Of a DNA stretch of 64,000 nucleotides, positions 8,864 to 17,773 are shown piece after piece. Below the pieces are notes generated by a model. It searched no databases. It saw only the letters and a program-made list of their open reading frames with translations, and had not been told where the DNA came from. The stretch is from NCBI RefSeq assembly GCF_009914055.1, contig NZ_CP028271.1, positions 2,294,001-2,358,000 on the forward strand. The letters run 5' to 3'. Position numbers and translations under genes: made by a program. How positions within the stretch are numbered: the stretch's first letter is position 1; every line of letters starts with the position of its first letter. This DNA comes from Mixta intestinalis (GTDB lineage: Bacteria; Pseudomonadota; Gammaproteobacteria; Enterobacterales; Enterobacteriaceae).

Positions 8864-11017
8864 CTAAGCCGCTGAATCATTATGGTTATTCGCGTCATCT
8901 GACGATGTGTAAAATTTTGTCCCCTGCCCGGCACAGGCACGTAGCGCAGCACAGGGTGCAAAACGATCGCCATACTGATGCATCAGATTCACTAATGTAT
9001 TAACCACGTTGGCTGCCCCCAGACGATCGATATAATGGAAAGGGCCGCCGAGAAAGGGCGGGAAGCCGATGCCAAAGACTGCGGCGATATCACCGTCGCG
9101 TGGGCTACGCACGATTTCCTCATCCAGACAGCGCACCGCCTCGTTCAACATCATCATCACGCAGCGTTGCGCAATCAGCGCACCGTCCAGACGATGCTGC
9201 GGCTGAATATGCAACAGCGCGTAAATCGCTTTATCGGCGCGTTTGCCCTTGCCCTGCCCGTCATAGCGATAAAAACCACGCCCGTTTTTCTTTCCTTTAC
9301 GGTTATCGTTCAGCACGGCAGCAAACGCCTGCGGCGCAGCAAAACGTTCTCCCCAGGCCTGTTCCAGAATCGGCAAAATTTTTGTGCCGACATCGATGCC
9401 CACCTCATCCAGCAGCCGTACCGGGCCCAGCGGAAAACCAAACTTTACCAGCGCCTCATCAACCTTCTCTATCGGCTCGCCTTCCAGCACGCAGCGCATC
9501 GCTTCATTTATATAGGGAGCCAGGATGCGGTTAACGTAAAAGCCGGGGCGATCGGCTACTACGACAGGCATTTTCCCTTGTCGTTTAGCCAGCGCCACCG
9601 TGGTGGCGATAGTCGCATCGGCGGTCCCCTGATGTGGTATCACTTCCACCAGCATCATTTTGTCTACCGGGCTGAAATAGTGCAGCCCGATAACGTTTTC
9701 AGGCCGCTGCGCCTGCGCGGCAATCTCACCGATTGGCAGAGAGGAGGTATTAGAGGCAAAAATCGTCTGGGGCGCGCAGTGCTGCTCCACTTCCGCCACC
9801 ATTTGCTGCTTGAGGGCTAAATCTTCAAATACCGCCTCGACAATCACATCGCGTCGGGCAAAGCCGTGATAGTCGGTCGCCCCGGTAATCAGCGCCATCT
9901 GCCGCTGTCGCTGCGCTGCGGTTATCTGGCGACGCTTTACCCTGCTTTCCAGCAGCTGCCAGCTATATTTCATCGCGTGGCCGACGCCTTCCGCGCTGAT
10001 ATCCTTTATGCGCACCGGCAGTTCCGCCCTGATGGCGGTAACGGCAGCGATTCCGCCGCCCATCAGCCCGCCGCCCAGCACACCAACCGTACGCAGCGGT
10101 GCAGGCTCCGCCTCAGCGCCACGCTCCTTTTTCATTGCGTTAGAGGCGAAGAACAGATGGCGCAGCGCGACAGATTGTGGCGTCATCGCCAGTTCGCCGA
10201 AAGCAAGCGCCTCGGCTTCATGACCAGCTCGCATCCCCTGCTCCAGCCCGATACGTACCGCCTCCAGGATGCGACGTATCGCCGGATAGTTGCCGTGCGT
10301 TTTCGCCTCGCTCTGGCGCGCCGCCAGGTTAAACAGCAGCGTGCGCCCCGCAGGCCCGTTCATCAACCTCTCACGCAGCGGCAGCCGGCGACGCGGGCTT
10401 TTTCCCTGTAACGCCAGCGCCGCCGCCGTTTCCAGCAGAATGGCGTGCGGAACCGCCTCATCCACCAGTCCCAGCCTTAACGCCTGCTTTGCCCGTAGTG
10501 CTTTGCCGGTCAGCATCAGATTCAGCGCCTGCGAGGCACCAATCAGCCGCGGCAGGCGCTGCGTCCCGCCGCTGCCCGGCAACAGGCCCAGCTGTACTTC
10601 CGGTAACCCCAGCCGGGTTTTATCATCCAGCGTACAGACGCGCCTGTCGCAGGCCAGTGCCAGTTCCAGACCACCGCCGAGGCAGGCCCCATGGATCGCA
10701 GCCACCACCGGCACCGGCAGCGCGGCAATTTCCGACATAATACGCTGCCCCTGTTCCGCCAGCTGGCGCGCCTCATCGGCGCTGCGGCAGGCGTCAATCA
10801 TGCCGATATCCGCACCGGCGATAAAAGAATCGGGTTTGCCGGAGATAAAAATCAACCCAACCAAATCCGGCTGCTGACGCAGCTGGGCGATAACGCCACG
10901 GATCTCCTGAATAAATGCCGCCCTGAGGGTATTGATTTTTTCGTTGGGTACATCGATGGTCACCACGGCAATATTGTCGCTGCGCACGCTGAAATGAAAT
11001 GCGGATTGCTGTTCCAT
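8864..11017 (-). CDS. fadJ: Fatty acid oxidation complex alpha subunit FadJ
   Basis: FadJ combines enoyl-CoA hydratase and 3-hydroxyacyl-CoA dehydrogenase activities for (mainly anaerobic) beta-oxidation, in complex with FadI. The 717-residue protein has an N-terminal crotonase domain with the oxyanion-hole regions SFIAGADIGMI and HGACLGGGLELALACDRR. The NAD-binding Rossmann motif VGVLGGGLMGGGIAAV begins near residue 310, followed by FASNTSSLPIGEIA and GLHYFSPVDKM. ATG at 11015-11017 gives MEQQSAFHFSVRSD and family length. It starts 4 bases after the fadI stop, so the two form an operon. Confidence 0.96.
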   Translation of the reverse strand: MEQQSAFHFSVRSDNIAVVTIDVPNEKINTLRAAFIQEIRGVIAQLRQQPDLVGLIFISGKPDSFIAGADIGMIDACRSADEARQLAEQGQRIMSEIAALPVPVVAAIHGACLGGGLELALACDRRVCTLDDKTRLGLPEVQLGLLPGSGGTQRLPRLIGASQALNLMLTGKALRAKQALRLGLVDEAVPHAILLETAAALALQGKSPRRRLPLRERLMNGPAGRTLLFNLAARQSEAKTHGNYPAIRRILEAVRIGLEQGMRAGHEAEALAFGELAMTPQSVALRHLFFASNAMKKERGAEAEPAPLRTVGVLGGGLMGGGIAAVTAIRAELPVRIKDISAEGVGHAMKYSWQLLESRVKRRQITAAQRQRQMALITGATDYHGFARRDVIVEAVFEDLALKQQMVAEVEQHCAPQTIFASNTSSLPIGEIAAQAQRPENVIGLHYFSPVDKMMLVEVIPHQGTADATIATTVALAKRQGKMPVVVADRPGFYVNRILAPYINEAMRCVLEGEPIEKVDEALVKFGFPLGPVRLLDEVGIDVGTKILPILEQAWGERFAAPQAFAAVLNDNRKGKKNGRGFYRYDGQGKGKRADKAIYALLHIQPQHRLDGALIAQRCVMMMLNEAVRCLDEEIVRSPRDGDIAAVFGIGFPPFLGGPFHYIDRLGAANVVNTLVNLMHQYGDRFAPCAALRACAGQGTKFYTSSDDANNHNDSAA

Positions 11018-11021
11018 AATC

Positions 11022-12332
11022 TTATTCAACCTCCAGTACCATCGCCGTACCCAGACCACCCGCCGCACAGGCGGTAACCAGCCCCAGCCCACCGCCGCGA
11101 CGGCGCAGTTCGTTCAGCGTTTGGGTTATCATGCGTGCGCCGGTGGCGGCAAAAGGGTGACCGTAAGCGATAGAGCCGCCCAGCACGTTGAATTTTGCCT
11201 CATCGACCTCACCCAGCGCCCGATCGCGGTTAAGCTGTTCGCGAGCAAAACGCGCATCGTGAAACAGTTGCAGGTTAGCCAGCGTCTGTGCGGCAAAGGC
11301 TTCGTGCATATCAATCAGGGTTAAATCATTCAGCGTGATACCCGCACGATCCAACGCCAGCGGCGAAGCGTACGCTGGCCCCAGCAGCATATCCTGCCAG
11401 ACATCGGTAGCGGTAAAAGCGTAGCTGCGCAGATAGCCCAGCGGCGTAATACCCAGCTCTCGCGCTCGGGTTTCCGTCATCAACACGACCGCCGCAGCGC
11501 CGTCGGTAAGCGGCGTGCTGTTAGCCGCCGTCACGCTGCCGTGCCGCCGATCGAAAGCGGGACGCAGTCGCGCGTAATCTTCAACGGCGCTGTTCTCCCG
11601 CACATTATTATCCTGACGCAGAGCGCTACGCCACGGTGCCACCCAGGCGGTTATCACTTCGTCATCAAGGCGGCCTTCACGCCAGGCCTGCGCTGCACGC
11701 TGGTGGGAACGATGCGCCAGCGCATCCTGACGTTCGCGGCTGATACCGTAACTTTTTGCCATCTGTTCGGCGGTATCGCCCATCCGCAGGCCGGTGGAGT
11801 ATTCAGCCACTGCGGGCGGCATCGGCAGCAGATCGCGCGGACGTAGCTGGCTAAACAGCTTAAGCTTTTTTCCCAGGGTGCGCGTTTTGCTGAGATCGAC
11901 CAGCGTTCGGCTCAGCTTTTTGCTGACGCCGATCGGCAGTACTGAAGAAGAATCCGCGCCGCCAGCGATCCCGGCGCTGACATTGCCAGCCAGCATGCTT
12001 TCCGCCAGGTTAGCGACCGCCTGGAAACTGGTGGCACATGCACGGCTGACGCTGTAAGCATCGGTTCTGACATTCAGTCCGCTGCTGAGCACAATTTCAC
12101 GGGCGATATTGGGCGCTTCCGGCATCTGGATGACCTGACCAAAGACCAGCTGCTCGATAATCTCTGTCGGTATTTCGCTGCGGGCCATCAGTTCACTGAT
12201 AACCATGCGTCCCAGCTCGATAGCCGGAATACCGTGCAGCGCCGTGGCCTGACGGGCGAAAGGCGTGCGAAGCCCATGGGTAATGGCGATGCGATCGCCC
12301 TGACGCGTCAGCAAAGGAAGCGCTCTGCTCAT
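11022..12332 (-). CDS. fadI: Fatty acid oxidation complex beta subunit FadI (3-ketoacyl-CoA thiolase)
   Basis: FadI cleaves 3-ketoacyl-CoA to acetyl-CoA in beta-oxidation. At 436 residues it equals E. coli FadI. Thiolase landmarks are present: nucleophile region SVSRACATSFQAVAN, NVLGGSIAYGHPFAATGARM and the C-terminal TACAAGGLGTAMVLE. ATG 12330-12332 is favoured by CAGGTGA five bases upstream and by homology; an in-frame GTG at 12341 lies within that ribosome-binding region. A FadR-like site lies about 50 bases upstream, implying repression when long-chain acyl-CoA is absent. Confidence 0.96.
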   Translation of the reverse strand: MSRALPLLTRQGDRIAITHGLRTPFARQATALHGIPAIELGRMVISELMARSEIPTEIIEQLVFGQVIQMPEAPNIAREIVLSSGLNVRTDAYSVSRACATSFQAVANLAESMLAGNVSAGIAGGADSSSVLPIGVSKKLSRTLVDLSKTRTLGKKLKLFSQLRPRDLLPMPPAVAEYSTGLRMGDTAEQMAKSYGISRERQDALAHRSHQRAAQAWREGRLDDEVITAWVAPWRSALRQDNNVRENSAVEDYARLRPAFDRRHGSVTAANSTPLTDGAAAVVLMTETRARELGITPLGYLRSYAFTATDVWQDMLLGPAYASPLALDRAGITLNDLTLIDMHEAFAAQTLANLQLFHDARFAREQLNRDRALGEVDEAKFNVLGGSIAYGHPFAATGARMITQTLNELRRRGGGLGLVTACAAGGLGTAMVLEVE

Positions 12333-12378
12333 TATTTTCACCTGTTAACCACGACCGCAGCATCATTGCCAAAGAGGT

Positions 12379-12393
12379 CAGATCCGACCAGTG
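12379..12393. promoter_or_regulatory. FadR-like operator upstream of fadI
   Basis: CAGATCCGACCAGTG matches 12 of 15 positions of CTGGTCCGACCAGTT, the FadR palindrome. It sits in the 204-base gap between fadI and yfcZ, where the fadIJ promoter must lie. FadR repression of fadIJ is known in E. coli. Confidence 0.65.
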
Positions 12394-12536
12394 TTAACCA
12401 GTTTGTAACAAGCTGCCAGCGGTGCGCGCAGAAAATGAGAGCAGCGGCACAGTTGCCGTTAACGGGAGGAAATACGGTGCAAAAGCGGGAAAGGACAGAC
12501 AGGCGGCGCCGTTGAACACAGCGCCGCGGCGGAGAA

Positions 12537-12833
12537 TTAGCGCAGGCCCAGCTGGAAAATCAGCGTTTCAGCCTGGCAGCTGAAAGTAAAATCGACGTTC
12601 AGAAGAACGCCATCTGGCTGGTCAGTAAAGCGGGCGTTAATTTCGCAAGGTTCAGATTCCACGCCACGCGCTTTTTCCGTCAGCGTTGCCAGCATCGCTT
12701 CCGCCTGCTGGCGGTTATCAAACAGCCGCGCCCAGGAAGCGGTGCAGTCGCTGTTATCCATTACGGTGCCTACATCCACACAGCAGCAGGCCGCCGTTTC
12801 ATTGGCGCTACATTTATTCAGAGCATCACTCAT
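12537..12833 (-). CDS. yfcZ: YfcZ/YiiS family protein
   Basis: A 98-residue cysteine-rich soluble protein similar to E. coli YfcZ. It has a conserved N-terminal cluster CSANETAACCCVDVGTVMDN, then DCTASWARLF and a C-terminal DFTFSCQAETLIFQLGLR. GGGAGATA precedes the ATG at 12831-12833. The function is unknown; the cysteine pattern suggests a metal or redox role, which is inference only. Position between fadI and fadL is conserved with E. coli. Confidence 0.92.
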   Translation of the reverse strand: MSDALNKCSANETAACCCVDVGTVMDNSDCTASWARLFDNRQQAEAMLATLTEKARGVESEPCEINARFTDQPDGVLLNVDFTFSCQAETLIFQLGLR

Positions 12834-12913
12834 TATTATCTCCCACTATTCGCTTTATAAGGCATGAATAAATTGTTCGTTATTTTACGCCGTTCATTCA
12901 TCCATCACTAAAT

Positions 12914-12933
12914 AGTGTGAGTGCTATCACTGA
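12914..12933. promoter_or_regulatory. CRP-like site between yfcZ and fadL
   Basis: TGTGA-N6-TCACT (12916-12931) closely matches the CRP consensus TGTGA-N6-TCACA. It lies about 265 bases upstream of fadL and 80 bases upstream of yfcZ, so the gene it serves is uncertain. Confidence 0.45.
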
Positions 12934-13042
12934 TATTATTGATCTGGCGCAGGAATAAAGCGGCGCATCGGCTAAAAGACACACGTTTTTGCTACGTGGA
13001 TCTTATTTCATCGATCATATTTGAAATATTTTAAAAACAATA

Positions 13043-13095
13043 TTGCAACATACACACAGGTCAGACCTATACTGTGCGCACTGGTCTGATTTGTG
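13043..13095 (+). promoter_or_regulatory. fadL promoter with two FadR-like sites
   Basis: A -10-like TATACT (13068-13073) is flanked by two FadR-like palindromes: ACACAGGTCAGACCTAT (13054-13070) and CACTGGTCTGATTTGTG (13079-13095). TTGCAA (13043-13048) is a poor-spacing -35 candidate, 19 bases from the -10. The order of site, -10 and site closely resembles E. coli fadL with its OB1 and OB2 operators, so FadR repression of long-chain fatty acid uptake is expected. Confidence 0.75.
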
Positions 13096-13180
13096 CGTTG
13101 TATTTCAGCCCCTACAATCCCCGGTCCCTTGTTACGTCGTGTAACAGAATTTATAAAAATCACATAATGAGGTTGTGGTC

Positions 13181-14515
13181 ATGAACCATAAAAACCTGTG
13201 TGCAAAAACAGCATTGGCGGCTGCAGTGGCACTAGCTTCCGGCAATCTTTACGCAGCGGGCTTCCAGCTCAATGAGTTTTCTTCCGTTGGTTTAGGACGC
13301 GCCTATTCTGGCGAAGGCGCAATCGGCGATACGGCGGCTTCCGCCAGCCGCAACCCGGCTACCATGGCATTAATGGATCGCCCGATGTTTTCTGTCGGTG
13401 CGGTATTTATCGATCCGGACGTGAATATTGATGGCGATAGCGCTTCTGGCAACAGCCTGAAAGCCGAAAATATCGCGCCTACGGAGTGGGTGCCTAATAT
13501 TCATTATGTGCAACCGATTAACGATCGCTGGTGGATTGGCGCCTCTGCCACCACCAATTACGGCCTTGCCACCGAATTTAATGATGACTACGCAGGCGGT
13601 GCCTACGGCGGCAAAACCGATCTGCTGACTACCAACCTGAATTTAAGCACTGCCTGGCGCATGAATGAACATTTCAGCTTCGGCGTGGGCTTTGATGCCG
13701 TTTATGCGCGGGCGAAGATTGAGCGCTATCTTGGCGAATACAGCGGCCTGGTTACCGCCGCAACCGGACTTCCGGCTCGTGCCGATACGCAGGTAGCGCA
13801 CCTGAAAGGTGACGAATGGGGCTACGGCTGGAATGCTGGTGTGCTTTACGAAGTGGATGAAAATAACCGCTTCGGCCTGACCTACCGTTCTGAAGTGAAA
13901 ATCGATTTCGACGGCGACTATAAGAGTTCAATTCCACCGCAGCTGAACACCATTGCCGGTGCGCTGGGCCTGCCTTATGGCACCGGTGGCAGTACCATCC
14001 CGGGCGCACTGACGCTGAACCTGCCGGAGATGTGGGAAGTTTCAGGCTACCATAAAGTCGCGCCACAGTGGGCGGTACACTATAGCCTGGCCTATACCAG
14101 CTGGAGTCAGTTCCAGGAGCTGAAAGCTACCGGTAACAACGGTCAGGAGCTGTTTTATAAGCAAGAAGGCTATAAAGATGCTTACCGCATCGCGCTGGGC
14201 ACCTCTTATTTTTACGATAAGAACTGGACGTTCCGTGCCGGTATCGCCTTTGATGACAGCCCGGTTCCGGCTGACAGACGCTCAATTTCTATTCCCGATC
14301 AGGATCGTTTGTGGCTGAGCGCCGGTGCCTCGTATGCCTTTAACGATAATGCGTCAGTAGACGTTGGCGTATCTTATATGCACGGTCAGAAAGTGACGGT
14401 ACGTGAAGGTGTGGATCCGGTTGCCACCGCACGTAACGGCGCAAGCACCCCTTATGAATTCGATTCAGAAGGTAAAGCCTGGCTTTACGGCGCTAACTTT
14501 AACTATCGCTTCTGA
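13181..14515 (+). CDS. fadL: Long-chain fatty acid outer-membrane transporter FadL
   Basis: FadL is the 14-strand outer-membrane beta-barrel that imports long-chain fatty acids. The 444-residue product has a signal peptide ending near NLYA, then the mature N-terminus AGFQLNEFSSVGLGRAYSGE that plugs the barrel, and a C-terminal aromatic ending LYGANFNYRF typical of barrel proteins. ATG 13181 has TGAGG eight bases upstream; an in-frame GTG at 13175 is less likely. Regulation is probably by FadR through the two upstream sites and perhaps CRP. A strong terminator follows. Confidence 0.97.
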   Translation: MNHKNLCAKTALAAAVALASGNLYAAGFQLNEFSSVGLGRAYSGEGAIGDTAASASRNPATMALMDRPMFSVGAVFIDPDVNIDGDSASGNSLKAENIAPTEWVPNIHYVQPINDRWWIGASATTNYGLATEFNDDYAGGAYGGKTDLLTTNLNLSTAWRMNEHFSFGVGFDAVYARAKIERYLGEYSGLVTAATGLPARADTQVAHLKGDEWGYGWNAGVLYEVDENNRFGLTYRSEVKIDFDGDYKSSIPPQLNTIAGALGLPYGTGGSTIPGALTLNLPEMWEVSGYHKVAPQWAVHYSLAYTSWSQFQELKATGNNGQELFYKQEGYKDAYRIALGTSYFYDKNWTFRAGIAFDDSPVPADRRSISIPDQDRLWLSAGASYAFNDNASVDVGVSYMHGQKVTVREGVDPVATARNGASTPYEFDSEGKAWLYGANFNYRF

Positions 14516-14531
14516 TAGCAGAGCTGAAAGG

Positions 14532-14559
14532 AAAAAAGCGGGAGATTCCCGCTTTTTTT
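14532..14559 (+). terminator. fadL terminator
   Basis: A 12-bp stem (AAAAAAGCGGGA / TCCCGCTTTTTT) with a 3-base loop and a run of seven T, 17 bases after the fadL stop. Confidence 0.88.
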
Positions 14560-14576
14560 ATGGCACTAAGCTTAAG

Positions 14577-14688
14577 GCACAGGGAGGCCGGGCAGAAGAG
14601 TAAAGCGTCCCGCGCCATGGACGGCGCGGGCCGAGCGGTCATGGATGACGGATTTTGCGTCTTTACGTTCGGCCCGGCCTCCCTGTGC
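14577..14688. repeat. 112-bp element with 17-bp perfect terminal inverted repeats
   Basis: GCACAGGGAGGCCGGGC (14577-14593) is exactly repeated in reverse complement at 14672-14688. The 78 bases between contain a smaller GC-rich hairpin (CGCGCC / GGCGCG, about 14611-14628). No protein is encoded. It fills the space between the fadL terminator and the mlaA terminator. This is the look of a dispersed palindromic element or a miniature transposon relic; no clear target-site duplication is visible. Confidence 0.7.
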
Positions 14689-14709
14689 AGTCACGGTCTT
14701 TATCTTTTA

Positions 14710-14731
14710 AAAGCGGAACCCCTTCCGCTTT
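14710..14731 (-). terminator. mlaA terminator
   Basis: A 9-bp stem (AAAGCGGAA / TTCCGCTTT) with a 4-base loop, followed on the minus strand by a short T run; 7 bases after the mlaA stop. Confidence 0.75.
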
Positions 14732-14737
14732 CTGCTC

Positions 14738-15508
14738 TTACTCCGCCTCGGCAGCGTCGATATCGTCCAGATCGCCTTCAATCGCCTGCGCGTTCGGGTT
14801 CTCCGCTGGCTTCAGCTTACCGCCGTTTGCCAGGAAATCGTGCCGCTGGAAATAGGCGTTACGTATAAACGCATAGGGATCGCTGGTATTACGCAAAATC
14901 GCATCGGAATCCAGCAGCTGCGCGCGCGTCTCGACGCCTTCCAGCATCCATTTACCGGCGGTCATCGGCCAGCTCAGCCAGCCCAGCACCGGATAGAGCG
15001 TATCCACATAGTCACCACCATCCTCACGCGGCGTAAAACTGCCGTAGCCGGGCAACACCACATAAGGCCCGTAGCCAACGCCCCAGGCTCCTAATGTGCC
15101 ACCGAAACGCTGCGGCTCCTCGCGCGCCAGCTTCTCGTTAGCCATTCCCGCAACATCAATAAAGCCACCCATGCCCAGCACGGTATTCAGGAAAAAGCGG
15201 TTAAAGTGAATCATGCCGCGCCTGGGATCGCCGCGCAGGAAGGAGTTCACCATCGCCGCCGGTTCATCAAGGTTTCCCAGGAAATTGCTGAGGCCGGTAC
15301 GCGCCGGAACGGGCACATAATCGCGCCATGCCACCGCCACCGGGCGCAAAACGTAAGGATCCAGCACGTTGTAGTTAAAATTAAACATCGTGCGGTTAAA
15401 ACCTTCCAGCGAATCGGAACGCCCCTGCGGTTCGCGATTATCCTGAGAGCTGGCGCAGCCGACTAACAGTATGCTTGCCAGCGCCAACCCCGTCAGGCGG
15501 TAGTTCAT
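14738..15508 (-). CDS. mlaA: Outer-membrane lipoprotein MlaA (VacJ)
   Basis: MlaA removes mislocalised phospholipids from the outer leaflet of the outer membrane and passes them to MlaC. The 256-residue precursor has a lipoprotein signal with lipobox LVGC (lipidated Cys18), then the conserved EGFNRTMFNFNYNVLDPYVLRP and NFLGNLDEPAAMVNSFL. The family glycine-rich part GYGPYVVLPGYGSFTPR is present. The C-terminal tail is acidic. Monocistronic, with its own terminator. Confidence 0.95.
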   Translation of the reverse strand: MNYRLTGLALASILLVGCASSQDNREPQGRSDSLEGFNRTMFNFNYNVLDPYVLRPVAVAWRDYVPVPARTGLSNFLGNLDEPAAMVNSFLRGDPRRGMIHFNRFFLNTVLGMGGFIDVAGMANEKLAREEPQRFGGTLGAWGVGYGPYVVLPGYGSFTPREDGGDYVDTLYPVLGWLSWPMTAGKWMLEGVETRAQLLDSDAILRNTSDPYAFIRNAYFQRHDFLANGGKLKPAENPNAQAIEGDLDDIDAAEAE

Positions 15509-15543
15509 AATCTTCTCCCTGTACTGATTGAGTGCTTACCGTT

Positions 15544-16761
15544 TCAGGGCTGCTGCTGATTGATCTCAACAGTCAGATGCTGCTGACCATCAAAGGGCGT
15601 CAGTGCGCTCTCGCCAAACCAGTCGCCGGTTTGCGGAGTAGCGCTGCCTTCACGTATGATGCGCACGCGTGCCAGCACCTGATGCTGCGCAGAAAGCAGA
15701 CGATCCGCTACCATGGCGTTGCTATCATCCAGCGTCAGCGATAGCGGAAAATGACTCAGCGGCAACCGCTTAACCGCCACCGGAACCGGTGAAACACCGT
15801 CGAAAACAGAAATATACATGACTCCGCCCTGCGGTAACATTTTTTCTGCTTCCGGTGCCAGCGTAATGGTCAGCGACAGCTTGCTGGTTTGCAGCCCTGC
15901 GGCAGTCTTCGCCTGTTCAATATTGCGCTTTACCTGCGCAATACGCGTATCGCCCGCGGGCAACAGCAACAGCATGGTTTGCCAGGCACCGATGGCCCGC
16001 TGGTACTGCTGCTGCTCAAATGCGTTAAACGCCGCAAGGCTAAGTATGCGCACATTATCGGGATTCTGCTTTAACATCGCGTTAAGCATCGCTTGCGCTT
16101 CCCGATTATCCTGCGGATCGCTGGAGCGCGTCAGCACATCTGCATAGCTGAGCTTGATCTCTTCATTATTCGGTGCCAGCTGTAACGCACGCTGAAACGA
16201 CTGCACGGCAGTATTACGATTATTTAACACCATGCCGATGCGTCCCAGAATCAGCCAGTCATGTACGCTGTCCTTATCCTGCTGTAGCGCAGTACGCATC
16301 CCCAATCCCAGACGTGCCAGCTCTTCTACCGACAGCGGCTTCGCTTCCGCGTCCAGCAGGCGCGCACGCAGCGCGGGATATTCCGCCTGTACCTGCTGCC
16401 AGCCAACCAGACCCGGCAGATCGCCGGTTTTCAGGTAACAGCCCAGGCTAACCAGCACCAGAACCAGCACGCCCGGCAACAACACCCAGCGGCTCAGCGG
16501 GCGCACCGGCGTCGCGGGCGTCGCATCGGCAGGAATATCCGCCAGCAGCGTTTGCTGTAGCTCCTGCACCATCGGCTGACGCGCGGCGATAACGCCCAGC
16601 GCCTCATCCTGCTCCAGCTCCTTCAGCCGCTGCTGATAAAAAAGCGTATTCAGCGCGTTGCGATCGACGGCAGCATGGCGATCGCCCCGCCAGCCCGCTG
16701 CAAGCAACAGCACAGTCGATGCCGCCAGCAGCGCTATAACTACTATCCAGAAAAGCGTCAT
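15544..16761 (-). CDS. ccmI: Cytochrome c biogenesis protein CcmI (TPR)
   Basis: CcmI holds apocytochrome c for haem ligation together with CcmF and CcmH. The 405-residue product has an N-terminal transmembrane helix, a cytoplasmic loop, a second helix (WVLLPGVLVLVLVSLGCYL), a periplasmic TPR region (about residues 140-280, LGRIGMVLNNRNTAVQSFQRAL) and a C-terminal domain. In E. coli this part is fused to CcmH; here it is a separate gene whose start overlaps the ccmH stop by one base. Last gene of the ccm operon. Confidence 0.92.
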   Translation of the reverse strand: MTLFWIVVIALLAASTVLLLAAGWRGDRHAAVDRNALNTLFYQQRLKELEQDEALGVIAARQPMVQELQQTLLADIPADATPATPVRPLSRWVLLPGVLVLVLVSLGCYLKTGDLPGLVGWQQVQAEYPALRARLLDAEAKPLSVEELARLGLGMRTALQQDKDSVHDWLILGRIGMVLNNRNTAVQSFQRALQLAPNNEEIKLSYADVLTRSSDPQDNREAQAMLNAMLKQNPDNVRILSLAAFNAFEQQQYQRAIGAWQTMLLLLPAGDTRIAQVKRNIEQAKTAAGLQTSKLSLTITLAPEAEKMLPQGGVMYISVFDGVSPVPVAVKRLPLSHFPLSLTLDDSNAMVADRLLSAQHQVLARVRIIREGSATPQTGDWFGESALTPFDGQQHLTVEINQQQP

Positions 16762-17219
16762 TATGGTTTCCTGTCACCGTTCAGCAGCGCATCAAGCCGC
16801 TGCTGCTCCGCTTCGTCCAGCTGCTCGCTCTCGGCCGGCAGACGGCGGCTGCGTAAAAAAATCACCAGACCGCCCGCCAGGATAAACAGCAGCGGCCCGG
16901 CCCACAGCACCAGCGTTGATGCCCGCATCGGCGGCTGATAGGTAACGAAATCGCCGTAGCGCGCAATCATATACTCTGTAATCTGCTCTTCACTCTGTCC
17001 CTGCTTCAGCAGCTGATAAACTTTCATTCGCATATCGGCGGCAATCATCGCGTTGGAATCGCCAATGCTGTTGTTCTGGCATTTAGGACAGCGCAGCGAG
17101 GTGGTAAGCTCACGGTACTGCTGCTCCTGCTGTGCGGAATCAAACTGCCAGGTTTCAATTGCCGCCAGCGCGCTCAGGCTGAGCAGCATCCCCGCCAGTA
17201 ACAGAATTACTTTTCTCAT
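16761..17219 (-). CDS. ccmH: Cytochrome c biogenesis protein CcmH
   Basis: CcmH is a membrane-anchored periplasmic thioredoxin-like protein that reduces apocytochrome c. The 152-residue product has a signal peptide (MRKVILLLAGMLLSLSALAA), the redox motif LRCPKCQNNSI (C44, C47) and a C-terminal membrane anchor (VLWAGPLLFILAGGLVIFL). ATG 17217-17219 is chosen for the signal peptide and the overlap with the ccmG stop; the frame is open 30 bases further upstream. Confidence 0.94.
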   Translation of the reverse strand: MRKVILLLAGMLLSLSALAAIETWQFDSAQQEQQYRELTTSLRCPKCQNNSIGDSNAMIAADMRMKVYQLLKQGQSEEQITEYMIARYGDFVTYQPPMRASTLVLWAGPLLFILAGGLVIFLRSRRLPAESEQLDEAEQQRLDALLNGDRKP

Positions 17220-17773
17220 CTCTCCGCCTCTTTGCTGTATTTTTGCCACAGCGGTGCCAGTTCCTGTTGCCAGACACGATCGTTCAAATCCCCCGCATGG
17301 CGATAACGAATAATGCCCTGACCATCAATCAAAAATGTTTCCGGTGCGCCATACACGCCCAGATCCAGGCCGAGCATACCGCTGCCGTCATACAGGCTGA
17401 GCGCATAAGGATTACCAAGCGTATTCAGCCAGTTAATCGCTTTTGCGCGATCGTCCTTATAGTTCAGCCCCACCACGCGCACGCCCTGTTCCGCCAGGAC
17501 GTTGAGATATTGATGCTCAGCGCGGCAGGTAGGACACCAGGTTGCCCAGACGTTCAGCAACAGCGGTTTGCCGTCCGCCAGCACCGACTGATTAAAGGTT
17601 TTACCCGGAATATCCAGCGCTTCCAGCTTAAACAGCGGCACCGGCTTGCCGATCAACGCCGATTCCAGCCGCGTCGGATCGTCGCCGTCGGCATTACGCG
17701 ATAGCTGCCACATCAGCGCTGCGGCCAGCAACAGAAAAAGAATCAGCGGAATAAAAAGGATCTTCTTGTTCAT
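17216..17773 (-). CDS. ccmG: Thiol:disulfide interchange protein CcmG (DsbE)
   Basis: CcmG is a membrane-tethered periplasmic thioredoxin that keeps the cytochrome c maturation thiols reduced. At 185 residues it equals E. coli CcmG, with an N-terminal anchor (ILFIPLILFLLLAAALMW) and the active site WATWCPTCRAEH (C80, C83), plus the cis-proline region GVYGAPETFLID. The start at 17771-17773 overlaps the ccmF stop. The open frame further upstream lies inside ccmF and has no homology. Confidence 0.95.
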   Translation of the reverse strand: MNKKILFIPLILFLLLAAALMWQLSRNADGDDPTRLESALIGKPVPLFKLEALDIPGKTFNQSVLADGKPLLLNVWATWCPTCRAEHQYLNVLAEQGVRVVGLNYKDDRAKAINWLNTLGNPYALSLYDGSGMLGLDLGVYGAPETFLIDGQGIIRYRHAGDLNDRVWQQELAPLWQKYSKEAER

